Below are positions 44,449 through 52,873 of a DNA stretch of 64,000 nucleotides, piece after piece (position 1 is the stretch's first letter; the number at the start of each line of letters is the position of its first letter). Source of the stretch: Nocardia miyunensis NBRC 108239 (GTDB taxonomy: Bacteria; Actinomycetota; Actinomycetes; Mycobacteriales; Mycobacteriaceae). A program made the position numbers and the translations under genes. The stretch is taken from assembly GCF_001613065.1 (NCBI RefSeq), contig NZ_BDBQ01000023.1:20709-84708 (forward strand). The letters are read 5' to 3'. The notes under the pieces were generated by a model. The model did no database searches, was not told the DNA's origin, and was given only the letters and a program-made list of their open reading frames with translations.

Positions 44449-45858
44449 TCACTGGTCGTCACCGGGTAGTTCGAGCGGGCGGCGCTGCGCGCGGCGGAAC
44501 GGAATCGATACCGCCAGCACGATCGCGAGCAGGATCAGGCAGGCGCTCGCGCCGCCGATCGCGATGCGGCGCGGCAGCGGGTTCACCCACGGCGGCGGAG
44601 CGGGCGCGGGAATCGCTTGTCCGGCATTGGCTTTCGACGCGTCGGCGGAGGCGGGCAGTTCGGCGGTGAGCGCGGCCACCGGATCGATCAGCCCGGCGCC
44701 CATGCGGTCGTCGCGGCCGTCGCCGGGCGCGTGCGCCGTGCGCACGATGCGGTCGATGACCTGCGCGGCGGACAGTCCGGGGAAACGCGCGCGCACCAGC
44801 GCGGCCAGTCCGGCGACGAACGCGCTGGAGAAGCTGGTGCCGTCGACGGGTGCGACCGTGCCGTCTGCCTGCGGGGTGCCGTTGATCAGGCCGGTGCCGC
44901 CGGGCGAGCTGTCCAGCGACATCAGGTTCGTGCCCGGCGCGGCCACACTCACCCAGGGGCCGTAGAGCGTGAATCCCGAAGGCGCGCCGTCGGATTCGAT
45001 CGAGCCGACCGACAGCACATACGGTGCGAACCAGGCCGGGGTCGCGATGGTTCTGACCGAATCCCATCCGGTGGTGCCGTTCTGAGTCTTGCACGCGCCC
45101 TGGCTCTGCAGGTTCCCGGCCGCGGCGACCACCACGACGTTGTGGTCGGCCGCGTATTTCACCGCCGCACCCAGCGCGCCGTCGCCGGGATTCTGGCCCG
45201 CCCCGGAGCAGGACACCTCGGAGATGTTGATCACCGTCGCGTGCATGTCGACCGCGTGCACGATCGCGTAGGCCAGGGTGCTCACGTTCCCGAAGCCGCC
45301 GGCCGACATCTGGCCGGGGCGGTCCTGGCCGTAACTGTTCTTCGCCTCGTAGGCCAGGCTGGTCTGGCGGATGGACAGGATCCTCGCGTCCGGCGCGACG
45401 CCGGAGAACCGATCGCCGCCGTCGGGCGCGGGGTGCGCGGCGATGATGCCGGCCACCAGGGTGCCGTGTCCGTCGCAGTCCACGGTGCCGTCGGAGTTGG
45501 AGACGTAGTCGCCGCCGGGCACGATGCTCAGCCGCGGATGCCGGTTCACCCCGGTGTCGATCACCGCGACCAATTGTCCTGCGCCACGGCTGAATTCCCA
45601 GGCGCGGGTGAGCGCGAGCTCCCGCTGGACGGCCGGTTCGCCGGTCGGCGCGGGCCCGGTCCAGACCGGATGTGAGCACACCAGATGCTGTTCGGTGGGT
45701 TCCGGCGGCGCGACCGGCGCGTTGAGTACCAGGGCCCCCGGATCCACACCGGGTGGTCCGAGTGCCTGGGCGGTGCCGGTCGGTGCGAGAGCCAGGGCCA
45801 GCACCGCCGGGACGACGCCGAGGCGGCGGGTGATGGCGCGGGCGCGGGTGTCAGGCAT
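44449..45858 (-). CDS. mycP: Mycosin (type VII secretion-associated subtilisin protease)
   Basis: 469 residues. A signal peptide (cut around ALAPTGTAQA, residue 31) is followed by an S8 protease domain with Asp101 (VAVIDTGVN), His131 (CDGHGTLVAG) and a Ser near 342 (DGTSFSSAFVAG). A single C-terminal membrane helix (IGGASACLILLAIVLAVS) anchors it outside the cytoplasm. It overlaps eccD by eight bases. Mycosins stabilise the ESX complex and process some substrates. Confidence 0.95.
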   Translation of the reverse strand: MPDTRARAITRRLGVVPAVLALALAPTGTAQALGPPGVDPGALVLNAPVAPPEPTEQHLVCSHPVWTGPAPTGEPAVQRELALTRAWEFSRGAGQLVAVIDTGVNRHPRLSIVPGGDYVSNSDGTVDCDGHGTLVAGIIAAHPAPDGGDRFSGVAPDARILSIRQTSLAYEAKNSYGQDRPGQMSAGGFGNVSTLAYAIVHAVDMHATVINISEVSCSGAGQNPGDGALGAAVKYAADHNVVVVAAAGNLQSQGACKTQNGTTGWDSVRTIATPAWFAPYVLSVGSIESDGAPSGFTLYGPWVSVAAPGTNLMSLDSSPGGTGLINGTPQADGTVAPVDGTSFSSAFVAGLAALVRARFPGLSAAQVIDRIVRTAHAPGDGRDDRMGAGLIDPVAALTAELPASADASKANAGQAIPAPAPPPWVNPLPRRIAIGGASACLILLAIVLAVSIPFRRAQRRPLELPGDDQ

Positions 45859-47308
45859 TGCGCGCGAGGGAATAGATGTTCAGGAACCAGAACGCCAGCG
45901 GGCCGATGGCGCAGATGCACAGGTACTCCAGTATCTCGGCGGCCCGCTGCGTGACCGGCGATACGTTCGCCCGCGGGGCGACGACGCCCACGAGCACCGA
46001 GATCACCGCGAACACCACCAGTGCCCCGGCCGCGAACAGTGCCAGGCCGGTCATCCTCGTGCCCAGCAGGATCGGCAGGCCCACCAGGATGACGCCGCCG
46101 CCCAGCACCAGGGTCGCCGCCTGCGTCCGGTCGGCGAAGATGCGCGACCGGCGGCACAGCACCAACCCGGCCGCGGCCGCGATCACCGCGCCCTGCCAGC
46201 GATGATCGGCGGATACGGCCGCGGCCAGCGCCCCGGCCACGGCGGTCAGCGCGAGCCCGACGAGCATGCCGGTCTGGTAGTCGTTGGCCCGCTGGGAGCG
46301 CAGGTCCAATCCGACCGCCGAGGGGATCGTGGTCGCCCCGATGGCTCCGATGCCCTCGATGGTGGGCCGCAGTTCGTGGTCGCGCGGATCGATCGCGGCG
46401 CCGGCCGTCGGCACCGGCGGCACCGGCAACCGGGCCGCGGCCACCGCGATACGCGGGGTGAACGTGACGATCAGGATCGCGAACATCATCGCGACCACGC
46501 CGACCTTCGGAATCGGGAAGTGCCACAGCGTGATCGCCCCGGCGACGGCGGTGCCCAGCGTCGCGGTGGTGATCAACGTGGTGAAAACGGCTGTGCCCGT
46601 GCCGATCAGGCGCAGCATCAGCACGGACAGCAGCAGGGTGGCCGCGCTGCCCAGCAGCAGATTCGGCGCGCCGAAACCGCCGGGCACCAGCGCGGCCGCC
46701 GAGCCGCCGCTCAGCGCCAGACCGCTCACCGACAACGCCGTCGCGGTCGGTTTGTCGGCGTACATTCGCGCGACGAGCGTCGCGGCCACCAGGGCCAGCA
46801 GTCCCAGACCGAGACCGGCGAACCCGGCGACCAGGCCCGCGCCGTGCACCGCGGCCACCGGCAGCAGCAGCGCCGCGCCGATACCGCCCGCGATCGCCGC
46901 GGCCCGCCCGGCATCTCCCGCGGAGTCGGAAGTCCAACTGTGCGAGGCATTTTCGGTCAGGCGGGCGACCGCGTCGATGACGTCGTCGAAGAGCGCGGGC
47001 GCCTCGACGGTCTCCAGTTCGCGCAGGATCAGCAGTTCGCCGTCGAATACGTCGGCCTCGGTCAGGGTCCGATCCGGGTCGATCGGTTCGTGCCCCAGCC
47101 GCGACAGCGTCCAGTGCTCGGCTCGCAGCGCGGCGTCGCCGTCCTCGCGCTCGGACGGGTTCGGATTGCGAGAGGCGATGAGCGCCACCACTTCCGGAAT
47201 GAAGTTGGCGACCGGGATCTCCGCGGGCAGTGCCAGGTCGACCTGGGTGTTGCCGCCGATCACCGATACCCGGCACAGTTGCGGCTCGACGGTTGACGGC
47301 TCGATCAC
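45851..47308 (-). CDS. eccD: Type VII secretion integral membrane protein EccD
   Basis: 485 residues. The N-terminal ubiquitin-like domain is seen as LCRVSVIGGNTQVDLALP. It is followed by about eleven membrane helices (GLVAGFAGLGLGLLALV, LLLGSAATLLLSVLM and others). GTG 47308 is chosen because the family motif begins about ten residues later; a longer frame reaches 47485 but overlaps nothing useful. It builds the inner-membrane channel with EccB, EccC and EccE. Confidence 0.94.
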   Translation of the reverse strand: MIEPSTVEPQLCRVSVIGGNTQVDLALPAEIPVANFIPEVVALIASRNPNPSEREDGDAALRAEHWTLSRLGHEPIDPDRTLTEADVFDGELLILRELETVEAPALFDDVIDAVARLTENASHSWTSDSAGDAGRAAAIAGGIGAALLLPVAAVHGAGLVAGFAGLGLGLLALVAATLVARMYADKPTATALSVSGLALSGGSAAALVPGGFGAPNLLLGSAATLLLSVLMLRLIGTGTAVFTTLITTATLGTAVAGAITLWHFPIPKVGVVAMMFAILIVTFTPRIAVAAARLPVPPVPTAGAAIDPRDHELRPTIEGIGAIGATTIPSAVGLDLRSQRANDYQTGMLVGLALTAVAGALAAAVSADHRWQGAVIAAAAGLVLCRRSRIFADRTQAATLVLGGGVILVGLPILLGTRMTGLALFAAGALVVFAVISVLVGVVAPRANVSPVTQRAAEILEYLCICAIGPLAFWFLNIYSLARNA

Positions 47309-47408
47309 AGGCCGTACTCCCGTGCGGTCGAGGTTGTCCGATGGTCCACTGCGGTACCTCCAGAGTTGCTGTGCGGTAAGCACTTCGGCCGTTGGTGCGG
47401 GGGCTGCG

Positions 47409-48269
47409 TCATCCGAATCGTGGTCCCCAGGCGCCGACCGGCAGGTCGAGTCCCGCGGCGGTGTGCAGGACGCCGTCCAGGACACCGGTCATAGGGCGGC
47501 GGGAGATGACGTCCCAGGCCGCGGCCTCGAGCCGGACTCGGGCCGCGTCGTCGCGGACCAGTTCGACGCAGGCGTCCACCAGATTCCGATAGGGGACCCC
47601 GACGATGCCGTCGCCGAGCTCGTCATCGTCGTCGGCGGGGCCGACCTCGGCGACGACCGCCTTGCGGTTGGTCATCAGGTAGCCGACGCGCACCGATTCC
47701 AGTGCCCGATATTCGCTCTGCGCGTGCAGGTTCAGCACGACCTTGGCGCGGGCGATGATCGGATCCAGCTCATCTGTCCAGATGCCGCTGATGTGGACGG
47801 TATGCAGACCGGCGTCGCGCAGCGCGGCGATGGTCTGCCGTCGGCGTGGGGTGGTGCTGCCGTAGAACAGCACGTCGATGTCCTGCTCGGGCACCGGGAC
47901 GACGCGCTCGAGCAGCGGGTGGTGGCCCATGGGGACGTAATGCGCGTGCACCCCCCGCACGCGCAACTGCTCGACATTGTGCCGCGAGTAGTCCCACACG
48001 ATATTGCGGCGCAGCATGTCCGGCTGCACGTGATTGTTCCGCAGGGTCCGCTCGGACACCGGTTCCAGCTGATAGACGACCGAGGTGTCCGGGAAGCGAT
48101 GCGCCGCGACGTAGTGGCCGAACACCACATCGACGCTGTCGGGATCCGGGCCCCCGGCGTTCACCGTGGTGTGGCCGAGATCCCGCAGGGCGGCGGCGAC
48201 GGCGATCATCACGTCGTCGAAGACCGGTACGCCGGGTTCGGCCACCGAGAGGGTGACGTTGAACCGCAT
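47409..48269 (-). CDS. Glycosyltransferase paralogue C (GT-B type, ESX operon)
   Basis: 286 residues from ATG 48269. It is one of three tandem paralogues of 284-286 residues. Shared landmarks are MRFNVTLS, VVYQLEPV, IVWDYSRHNVEQLR, HAHYVPMGHHP, DIDVLFYGS, RAKVVLNLHA and RVGYLMTNRKAVVAEV followed by DDDDELGDG. The last block resembles the nucleotide-sugar-binding half of GT-B enzymes. This copy sits immediately before eccD, 100 bp away. Donor and acceptor sugars cannot be predicted. Confidence 0.82.
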   Translation of the reverse strand: MRFNVTLSVAEPGVPVFDDVMIAVAAALRDLGHTTVNAGGPDPDSVDVVFGHYVAAHRFPDTSVVYQLEPVSERTLRNNHVQPDMLRRNIVWDYSRHNVEQLRVRGVHAHYVPMGHHPLLERVVPVPEQDIDVLFYGSTTPRRRQTIAALRDAGLHTVHISGIWTDELDPIIARAKVVLNLHAQSEYRALESVRVGYLMTNRKAVVAEVGPADDDDELGDGIVGVPYRNLVDACVELVRDDAARVRLEAAAWDVISRRPMTGVLDGVLHTAAGLDLPVGAWGPRFG

Positions 48270-48291
48270 CGCCGTCTCCACCTGGGCCGTG

Positions 48292-49146
48292 TCAACCACG
48301 CGGACCCCAGGCGCCGGCGAAGGGATCGAGCGGTTCGGCGGTGTACATGACCCGTTCGAGGACGTCGGTGATACTGCGGCGCGAGATGGTGGCGAAACCC
48401 TTGGCCGCCAACTCGATTCGCGCGTCGTCGTCGCGGACGAGGTCGACGCAGGTGTCCACCAGCCGGGGGAAGCGGACACCGGCGATGCCCTCGCCCAGCT
48501 CGTCATCGTCGTCCTTGTGGTTGACCTCGGCGACGACCGCCTTGCTGTTGCTCATCAGATATCCGACCCGCACCGACTCCAGCGGGTGATAGTCCGAACG
48601 TCCGTGCATGCTCAGCACGACCTTGGCGCGGGCGATGATCGGGTCCAGTCGCCTGCCGAAGGTGTCCTCGCGGTACTCCACCTTCAGCCCGGCCCGGCGC
48701 AAGGCGGACAGGATCCCCATCCGCCGCGGCGTGCGGAAGCCGTAGAACAGCACGTCGATATCCTCTTCGGCGACGCGGGGGACGCGTCGCAGGGCGGGAT
48801 GGTAGCCGACGGGCACGTAGTGCGCTTCGATGCCGTGATGGCGCAGCTGCTCGATGTTGTACCGGGAGTAGTCCCACACCACGTTCGAGCGCAGCATCGC
48901 GAGCGGGAGGTGGCCGTTGTCCTTTCGCCAGTCGCACACCGGTTCCAGCTGATAGAGGATCGAACGTCCCGGAAACGCCTGCGGCTGGGCGAAATAGGCG
49001 AACAGCAGGTTGATCCGGTCGGCATCGAACCCGCGCCGGTCCACGACGGTGTGGCCGAGATCGCGCAGGCCGTGGCCGATGGTCTGCATGATCTCCGAAT
49101 AGACCGGGAGGTGGGTGTTCGGTGGCAGGGTGAGGTTGAAATGCAT
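48292..49146 (-). CDS. Glycosyltransferase paralogue B (GT-B type, ESX operon)
   Basis: 284 residues from ATG 49146 after GGAGA. It shows MHFNLTLP, SILYQLEPVCDW, VVWDYSRYNIEQLRHHGIEAHYVPVGYHP, DIDVLFYGFRTPRR, LESVRVGYLMSNSKAVVAEV and DDDDELGEG, aligning end to end with its neighbours. It lies 22 bp from paralogue C and 29 bp from paralogue A, so all are cotranscribed. Divergence is greatest in the N-terminal acceptor-side half. Confidence 0.82.
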   Translation of the reverse strand: MHFNLTLPPNTHLPVYSEIMQTIGHGLRDLGHTVVDRRGFDADRINLLFAYFAQPQAFPGRSILYQLEPVCDWRKDNGHLPLAMLRSNVVWDYSRYNIEQLRHHGIEAHYVPVGYHPALRRVPRVAEEDIDVLFYGFRTPRRMGILSALRRAGLKVEYREDTFGRRLDPIIARAKVVLSMHGRSDYHPLESVRVGYLMSNSKAVVAEVNHKDDDDELGEGIAGVRFPRLVDTCVDLVRDDDARIELAAKGFATISRRSITDVLERVMYTAEPLDPFAGAWGPRG

Positions 49147-49175
49147 GCGGTTGGTTCTCCGGAAATAAGATGCGC

Positions 49176-50030
49176 TCAGTGGTGGCCCCGGATGCCGGCC
49201 ACCGGGTCGAGCGCCTCGGCGGTGTGCAGGACCCGGTCGAGAACGCCGGTGACCGGGCGTCGCGAGATGACCGCGTGGCCCGCGGCTGCCAACTCGGTCC
49301 GGGCCGCGTCGTCGCGGACGAGATCGACGCAGGTGTCCACCAGTTGGTGATAGGGGACGCAGGCCATGCCCTCGCCCAGTTCGTCATCGTCGTCGCGGTG
49401 ATTGACCTCCGAGACCACGGCCTTGCGATTGCTCATCAGATAGCCGACCCGTGCGGACTCCAATACTCGATATTCCTTGTGCGCGTGCAGGTTCAGGACC
49501 ACCTTGGCGCGCGCGACGATCGGGTCCAGCGCCGCGCCGAAGGTGTCGTCGAGAAATGTGACGTTCAGCCCGGCCCGGCGCAGCGCCGAGACGATGGCGA
49601 GCCGGCGCGTGGTGGGAAAGCCGTAGAACAGCACGTCGATGTCCTGCTCGGCGACCGGCACCACGCGCTCCAGGCTCGGGTGATAACCGATGGGCACGTA
49701 GTGCGCCTCGATTCCGTGGTGGCGCAGTTGAGTGATGTTGTGCCGGTTGTAATCCCACACGACATGCGCGCGCAGCGCGTCCAACGGCACCTGTCCGAGT
49801 CCGATCCGGTAGCTGCACACCGGCTCCAGCTGATAGACGATCGAGCGCTCCCGGAATCTGTGCGGCGCGGCGAAGAGGCCCACCACCACATCGATCGCCC
49901 GGGGATCGGGTCCGCCCGCGTTCACGGTGGTGTGCCCGAGGTCGCGCAGCCCGCCGTCGAGGGCGAGCATCACGTCGTCGTACCAGGCCCGGAGCCGGTT
50001 CGGATCGGACAGGGTGACGTTGAATCGCAT
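49176..50030 (-). CDS. Glycosyltransferase paralogue A (GT-B type, ESX operon)
   Basis: 284 residues from ATG 50030, ten bases after the stop of the larger glycosyltransferase. Landmarks are MRFNVTLSDPNRL, SIVYQLEPVCSY, VVWDYNRHNITQLRHHGIEAHYVPIGYHP, DIDVLFYGFPTTRR and LESARVGYLMSNRKAVVSEV with DDDDELGEG. It is most like paralogue B in the middle and paralogue C at the N-terminus. Confidence 0.82.
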   Translation of the reverse strand: MRFNVTLSDPNRLRAWYDDVMLALDGGLRDLGHTTVNAGGPDPRAIDVVVGLFAAPHRFRERSIVYQLEPVCSYRIGLGQVPLDALRAHVVWDYNRHNITQLRHHGIEAHYVPIGYHPSLERVVPVAEQDIDVLFYGFPTTRRLAIVSALRRAGLNVTFLDDTFGAALDPIVARAKVVLNLHAHKEYRVLESARVGYLMSNRKAVVSEVNHRDDDDELGEGMACVPYHQLVDTCVDLVRDDAARTELAAAGHAVISRRPVTGVLDRVLHTAEALDPVAGIRGHH

Positions 50031-50040
50031 TGCCGCGGAC

Positions 50041-51114
50041 CTAGATCGTGTAGAAGCCGTCGCCCCACAGGGTTTGCAGCCGCTGGAAGTAGTAGTCGTA
50101 CTGCTTGGCGGCCACCTCGGTGGAGAACTTGGACACCGCGTAATCGCGGATGCCCTGATAGTCCAGTTTGTCGACCGAGGCGGCCGCATCACAGAACTCG
50201 CGCATCGTGCGGCAGCGGTATCCCTGCACGCCCTGCTGCACCGTCTCGCAGAACGCACCCCAGTCCGTGGTGATCACCGGTGTGCCGCACAGCATCGCCT
50301 CGGCGTGCACGCCGCCGAACGGCTCCAGATACAGCGTCGGCACGAAGACTCCCCGCGCGCGGCTCATCAGCTCACCGCGCTTCTCGACGTCGACGACCCC
50401 GACGTATTCGCCGTACTCCGGCGGCCGGCCGGCCCCGGCGACAACGAGTTTGGCGTCCAGCCGCTTACAGGTGTCCACGGCGATCTGATAGCCCTTGGCC
50501 TCGATCAGGCGTCCGATGAACAGGAAGTAGTCGTCCTTCTCCGCCGAGTACGGGAAGTCGTCGACCTCGAAGTAGTTGGGGATCACCGTGTCGTAGAACT
50601 GGCCGCGGTCGGACATGATCTTCTGTACCGAGCTGCGCGCGCCGTGCACCGCGTGCATCCAGGAATAGCTCTCGAACACCCGGTACTTGGAGAAGACGCC
50701 GCTGTACCCGACGCCGTACTCGACGGTCTGCAGGTCGGGGAAGGCCTCACCCAGCGGCTGCTGACCGCCGCCGCCGATGGCGCAGATGATGTCGCGCGGC
50801 TGTTTGCGTTTGGAGATCTCGGCGATGGTGCGGGCGTTGGCGATCAGCCAGTGCCGCTCGTTGGAGTTCCAGTTGAACCAGCCGAAGCCGTCCTCGAGTG
50901 TCTTCTCGCCGAACCACTCTCGCTGATCGGCCTTGCTGGCCACGGTGATCAACTCGGTGCACGCGGCCTCGTTGTCCTCCGAGGCGTACAGGTACACCTC
51001 GTGGCCGAGGCTCATCATCATGTCGCAGAACTTGCGCACCTTCTGGGTGTAGGCGCAGGACGAGTAGTACTTGGTGGTCTGGGTGTGGGGCAGTCCGGCT
51101 ACGTGGAATCTCAT
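50041..51114 (-). CDS. Glycosyltransferase, GT4-like (ESX operon)
   Basis: 357 residues from ATG 51114. The N-terminal Rossmann half opens MRFHVAGLPHTQTTKYYSSCAYTQKV (shown in part). The C-terminal half has DDYFLFIGRLIEAKGYQIAVD, LVVAGAGRPPEYG, VFVPTLYLEPFGGVHAEAMLCGTPVI, the E-x7-E nucleotide-sugar signature of retaining GT4 enzymes. It follows eccB by about 77 bp and precedes the three smaller paralogues. It probably adds or starts a sugar chain whose extension uses them. Confidence 0.9.
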   Translation of the reverse strand: MRFHVAGLPHTQTTKYYSSCAYTQKVRKFCDMMMSLGHEVYLYASEDNEAACTELITVASKADQREWFGEKTLEDGFGWFNWNSNERHWLIANARTIAEISKRKQPRDIICAIGGGGQQPLGEAFPDLQTVEYGVGYSGVFSKYRVFESYSWMHAVHGARSSVQKIMSDRGQFYDTVIPNYFEVDDFPYSAEKDDYFLFIGRLIEAKGYQIAVDTCKRLDAKLVVAGAGRPPEYGEYVGVVDVEKRGELMSRARGVFVPTLYLEPFGGVHAEAMLCGTPVITTDWGAFCETVQQGVQGYRCRTMREFCDAAASVDKLDYQGIRDYAVSKFSTEVAAKQYDYYFQRLQTLWGDGFYTI

Positions 51115-51191
51115 CTGCTCACTCGTGCTGGTCGGTGGTGGTCGGGTGCTCTTGCGTCGTGCTGCGGTGCGGGCGGTGTTCGAGCGCGCGA

Positions 51192-52658
51192 TCACCGCCT
51201 GCCAGGGGGTGGTCCGCCGGGGGCGGGCGGTGCTCCGCCGGGCGGATCGACTCCCGCGGCGGCCAGGGTGTCGTGGGCTACCAGCGCGGATTGCCGGTCC
51301 AGCATCGGGCCCGCGGGCAACCGGCCGACGATCTGCCAGGGCGCCGGTTTCGGATCGGTCAGGCCGAGCACTGCCGCGGTGGCCGCGTCGGGAATGCCGA
51401 ATCGCACTCCGGTATCGGTGATGTAGAACAGCACCTCGCGTCGCGTGCTGTCCGGCGCGATATCGGTCACCTGGACGTATTCGCCGGTCGACGGCGGGAT
51501 GTAGGCCATGTCGGTGTACTGCCCGTGCCCACCGGCGACCAGGGTGACCGGATGCATGTCCGCATCGAGGGGGACCTGCCTGCCCATGAGCAGGCTCAGC
51601 CGTGCGGCGGGATCGTGCGTGCCGCGAGACCAGTACGCGCAGGCCACCGGCTGGTCGTCGGCGGAGACGATGTGCGGCTGCTGCGCCGGGAACCGGTCCA
51701 CCGCGAGTTCGTCGACCACCGGTACGCCCGCGAGCGCGTCCGGCGGGACCTTCACCATGTCGGCTTGGCCCATCGAACCGGCGGTGCGCACGACCTGCGC
51801 GGCGAACGGCGAGAGCTTCTGCACGCCGTCCCGCAGCACCACGTACAGCGCGGTGTTGCTGGTGCCGTCGACCCGAATCACCGCTCCGACAGCGACATTC
51901 GGCCACCGCACCGGTCCGGGATCGCCCGCGCCCGGGATCGTGGGGGCGGTGAGGTCCGGCGTCGCCACGGTGGCGTTGAGCAGGCTGTCGCTGATCGGCC
52001 GCGGTCGCAGGCCGCCCAGTCCCAGGGCGGCCACGATCGCGGTGCTGTTCATATCTATCCGGGCGCGTTCGCCGTTGTAGAGCAGGTAGGTCGAGTTTCT
52101 GCTGGACGCCAGCAGCGCCTCGTCCGCGCCCACCTCGCGGGCGGCCGCGCCGAGCTGCGGCGGACCCGACAGGACGGTGGTCTTCAGCTCGGTGGACACG
52201 TCGTCGCACAGCGTCCAGTCGGACCGGCCGTGGTCGGCAGAGCCCGGAAGTGCCGCGGGCACACCGGGAATGCCGAGTAGCGGCCCGCGTGGCATGCCGG
52301 CCAGCTTGCTGTCCTTCACCGAGGTCGGCGCCGCGTTGCTGCCGGTGATCAGGCGCGCCGAGGCCAGGTTGAGCACCGGGTGCAGGGTCTGGTCGACCAG
52401 GGCGTAGAGCGCGCCGCTGTCCGAACCCATGATGATCGTGGCCTCGCCGACCTGTCCCTGCGGACGCAGGAACGACAGCACCGCGCAGCCTCCGGTGAAC
52501 AGCAGTGCCAGCACCAAACCCGTGATGAAGGAACGGTATTGGATGCGCATGGGGTCGTGCAGCATGCGCACGTCGCGACGGACCAGCGCGTGATCGAAAC
52601 GCTGTAACAGGAATCGGTAACCATTGACCTGCGCTCGGGTGGTCAACTGTCCGGGCAC
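51192..52658 (-). CDS. eccB: Type VII secretion protein EccB
   Basis: 488 residues from GTG 52658, with GGAGG six bases upstream and the family opening PGQLTTRAQVNGYRFLLQR immediately after. One membrane helix (about 43-64, SFITGLVLALLFTGGCAVLSF) leads to a large extracytoplasmic part with repeats typical of EccB (GGLRPRPISDSLLN, PSTGEYVQVTD). It ends in a Pro/Gly tail. It is first gene of the machine operon on the minus strand and diverges from eccE. Confidence 0.95.
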   Translation of the reverse strand: MPGQLTTRAQVNGYRFLLQRFDHALVRRDVRMLHDPMRIQYRSFITGLVLALLFTGGCAVLSFLRPQGQVGEATIIMGSDSGALYALVDQTLHPVLNLASARLITGSNAAPTSVKDSKLAGMPRGPLLGIPGVPAALPGSADHGRSDWTLCDDVSTELKTTVLSGPPQLGAAAREVGADEALLASSRNSTYLLYNGERARIDMNSTAIVAALGLGGLRPRPISDSLLNATVATPDLTAPTIPGAGDPGPVRWPNVAVGAVIRVDGTSNTALYVVLRDGVQKLSPFAAQVVRTAGSMGQADMVKVPPDALAGVPVVDELAVDRFPAQQPHIVSADDQPVACAYWSRGTHDPAARLSLLMGRQVPLDADMHPVTLVAGGHGQYTDMAYIPPSTGEYVQVTDIAPDSTRREVLFYITDTGVRFGIPDAATAAVLGLTDPKPAPWQIVGRLPAGPMLDRQSALVAHDTLAAAGVDPPGGAPPAPGGPPPGRR

Positions 52659-52873
52659 TGCATACTCCTCCACCAAGCCCACGGTCGCGCATGAACGGTC
52701 CCACGGTCGCGCGCATAACTGCCGGGCATGTGAGAGGCTACAGTAATTAGGGGGTGAATGCCGATGGGAGGCAACCCGAATGGGCAAACTTGCAGCGATG
52801 CCACAGCAAACTTTATCGGCGAATGAAACTATTTCCTCACAGGAGGCGCAAAAACTCCTCACAGGAATTACCA

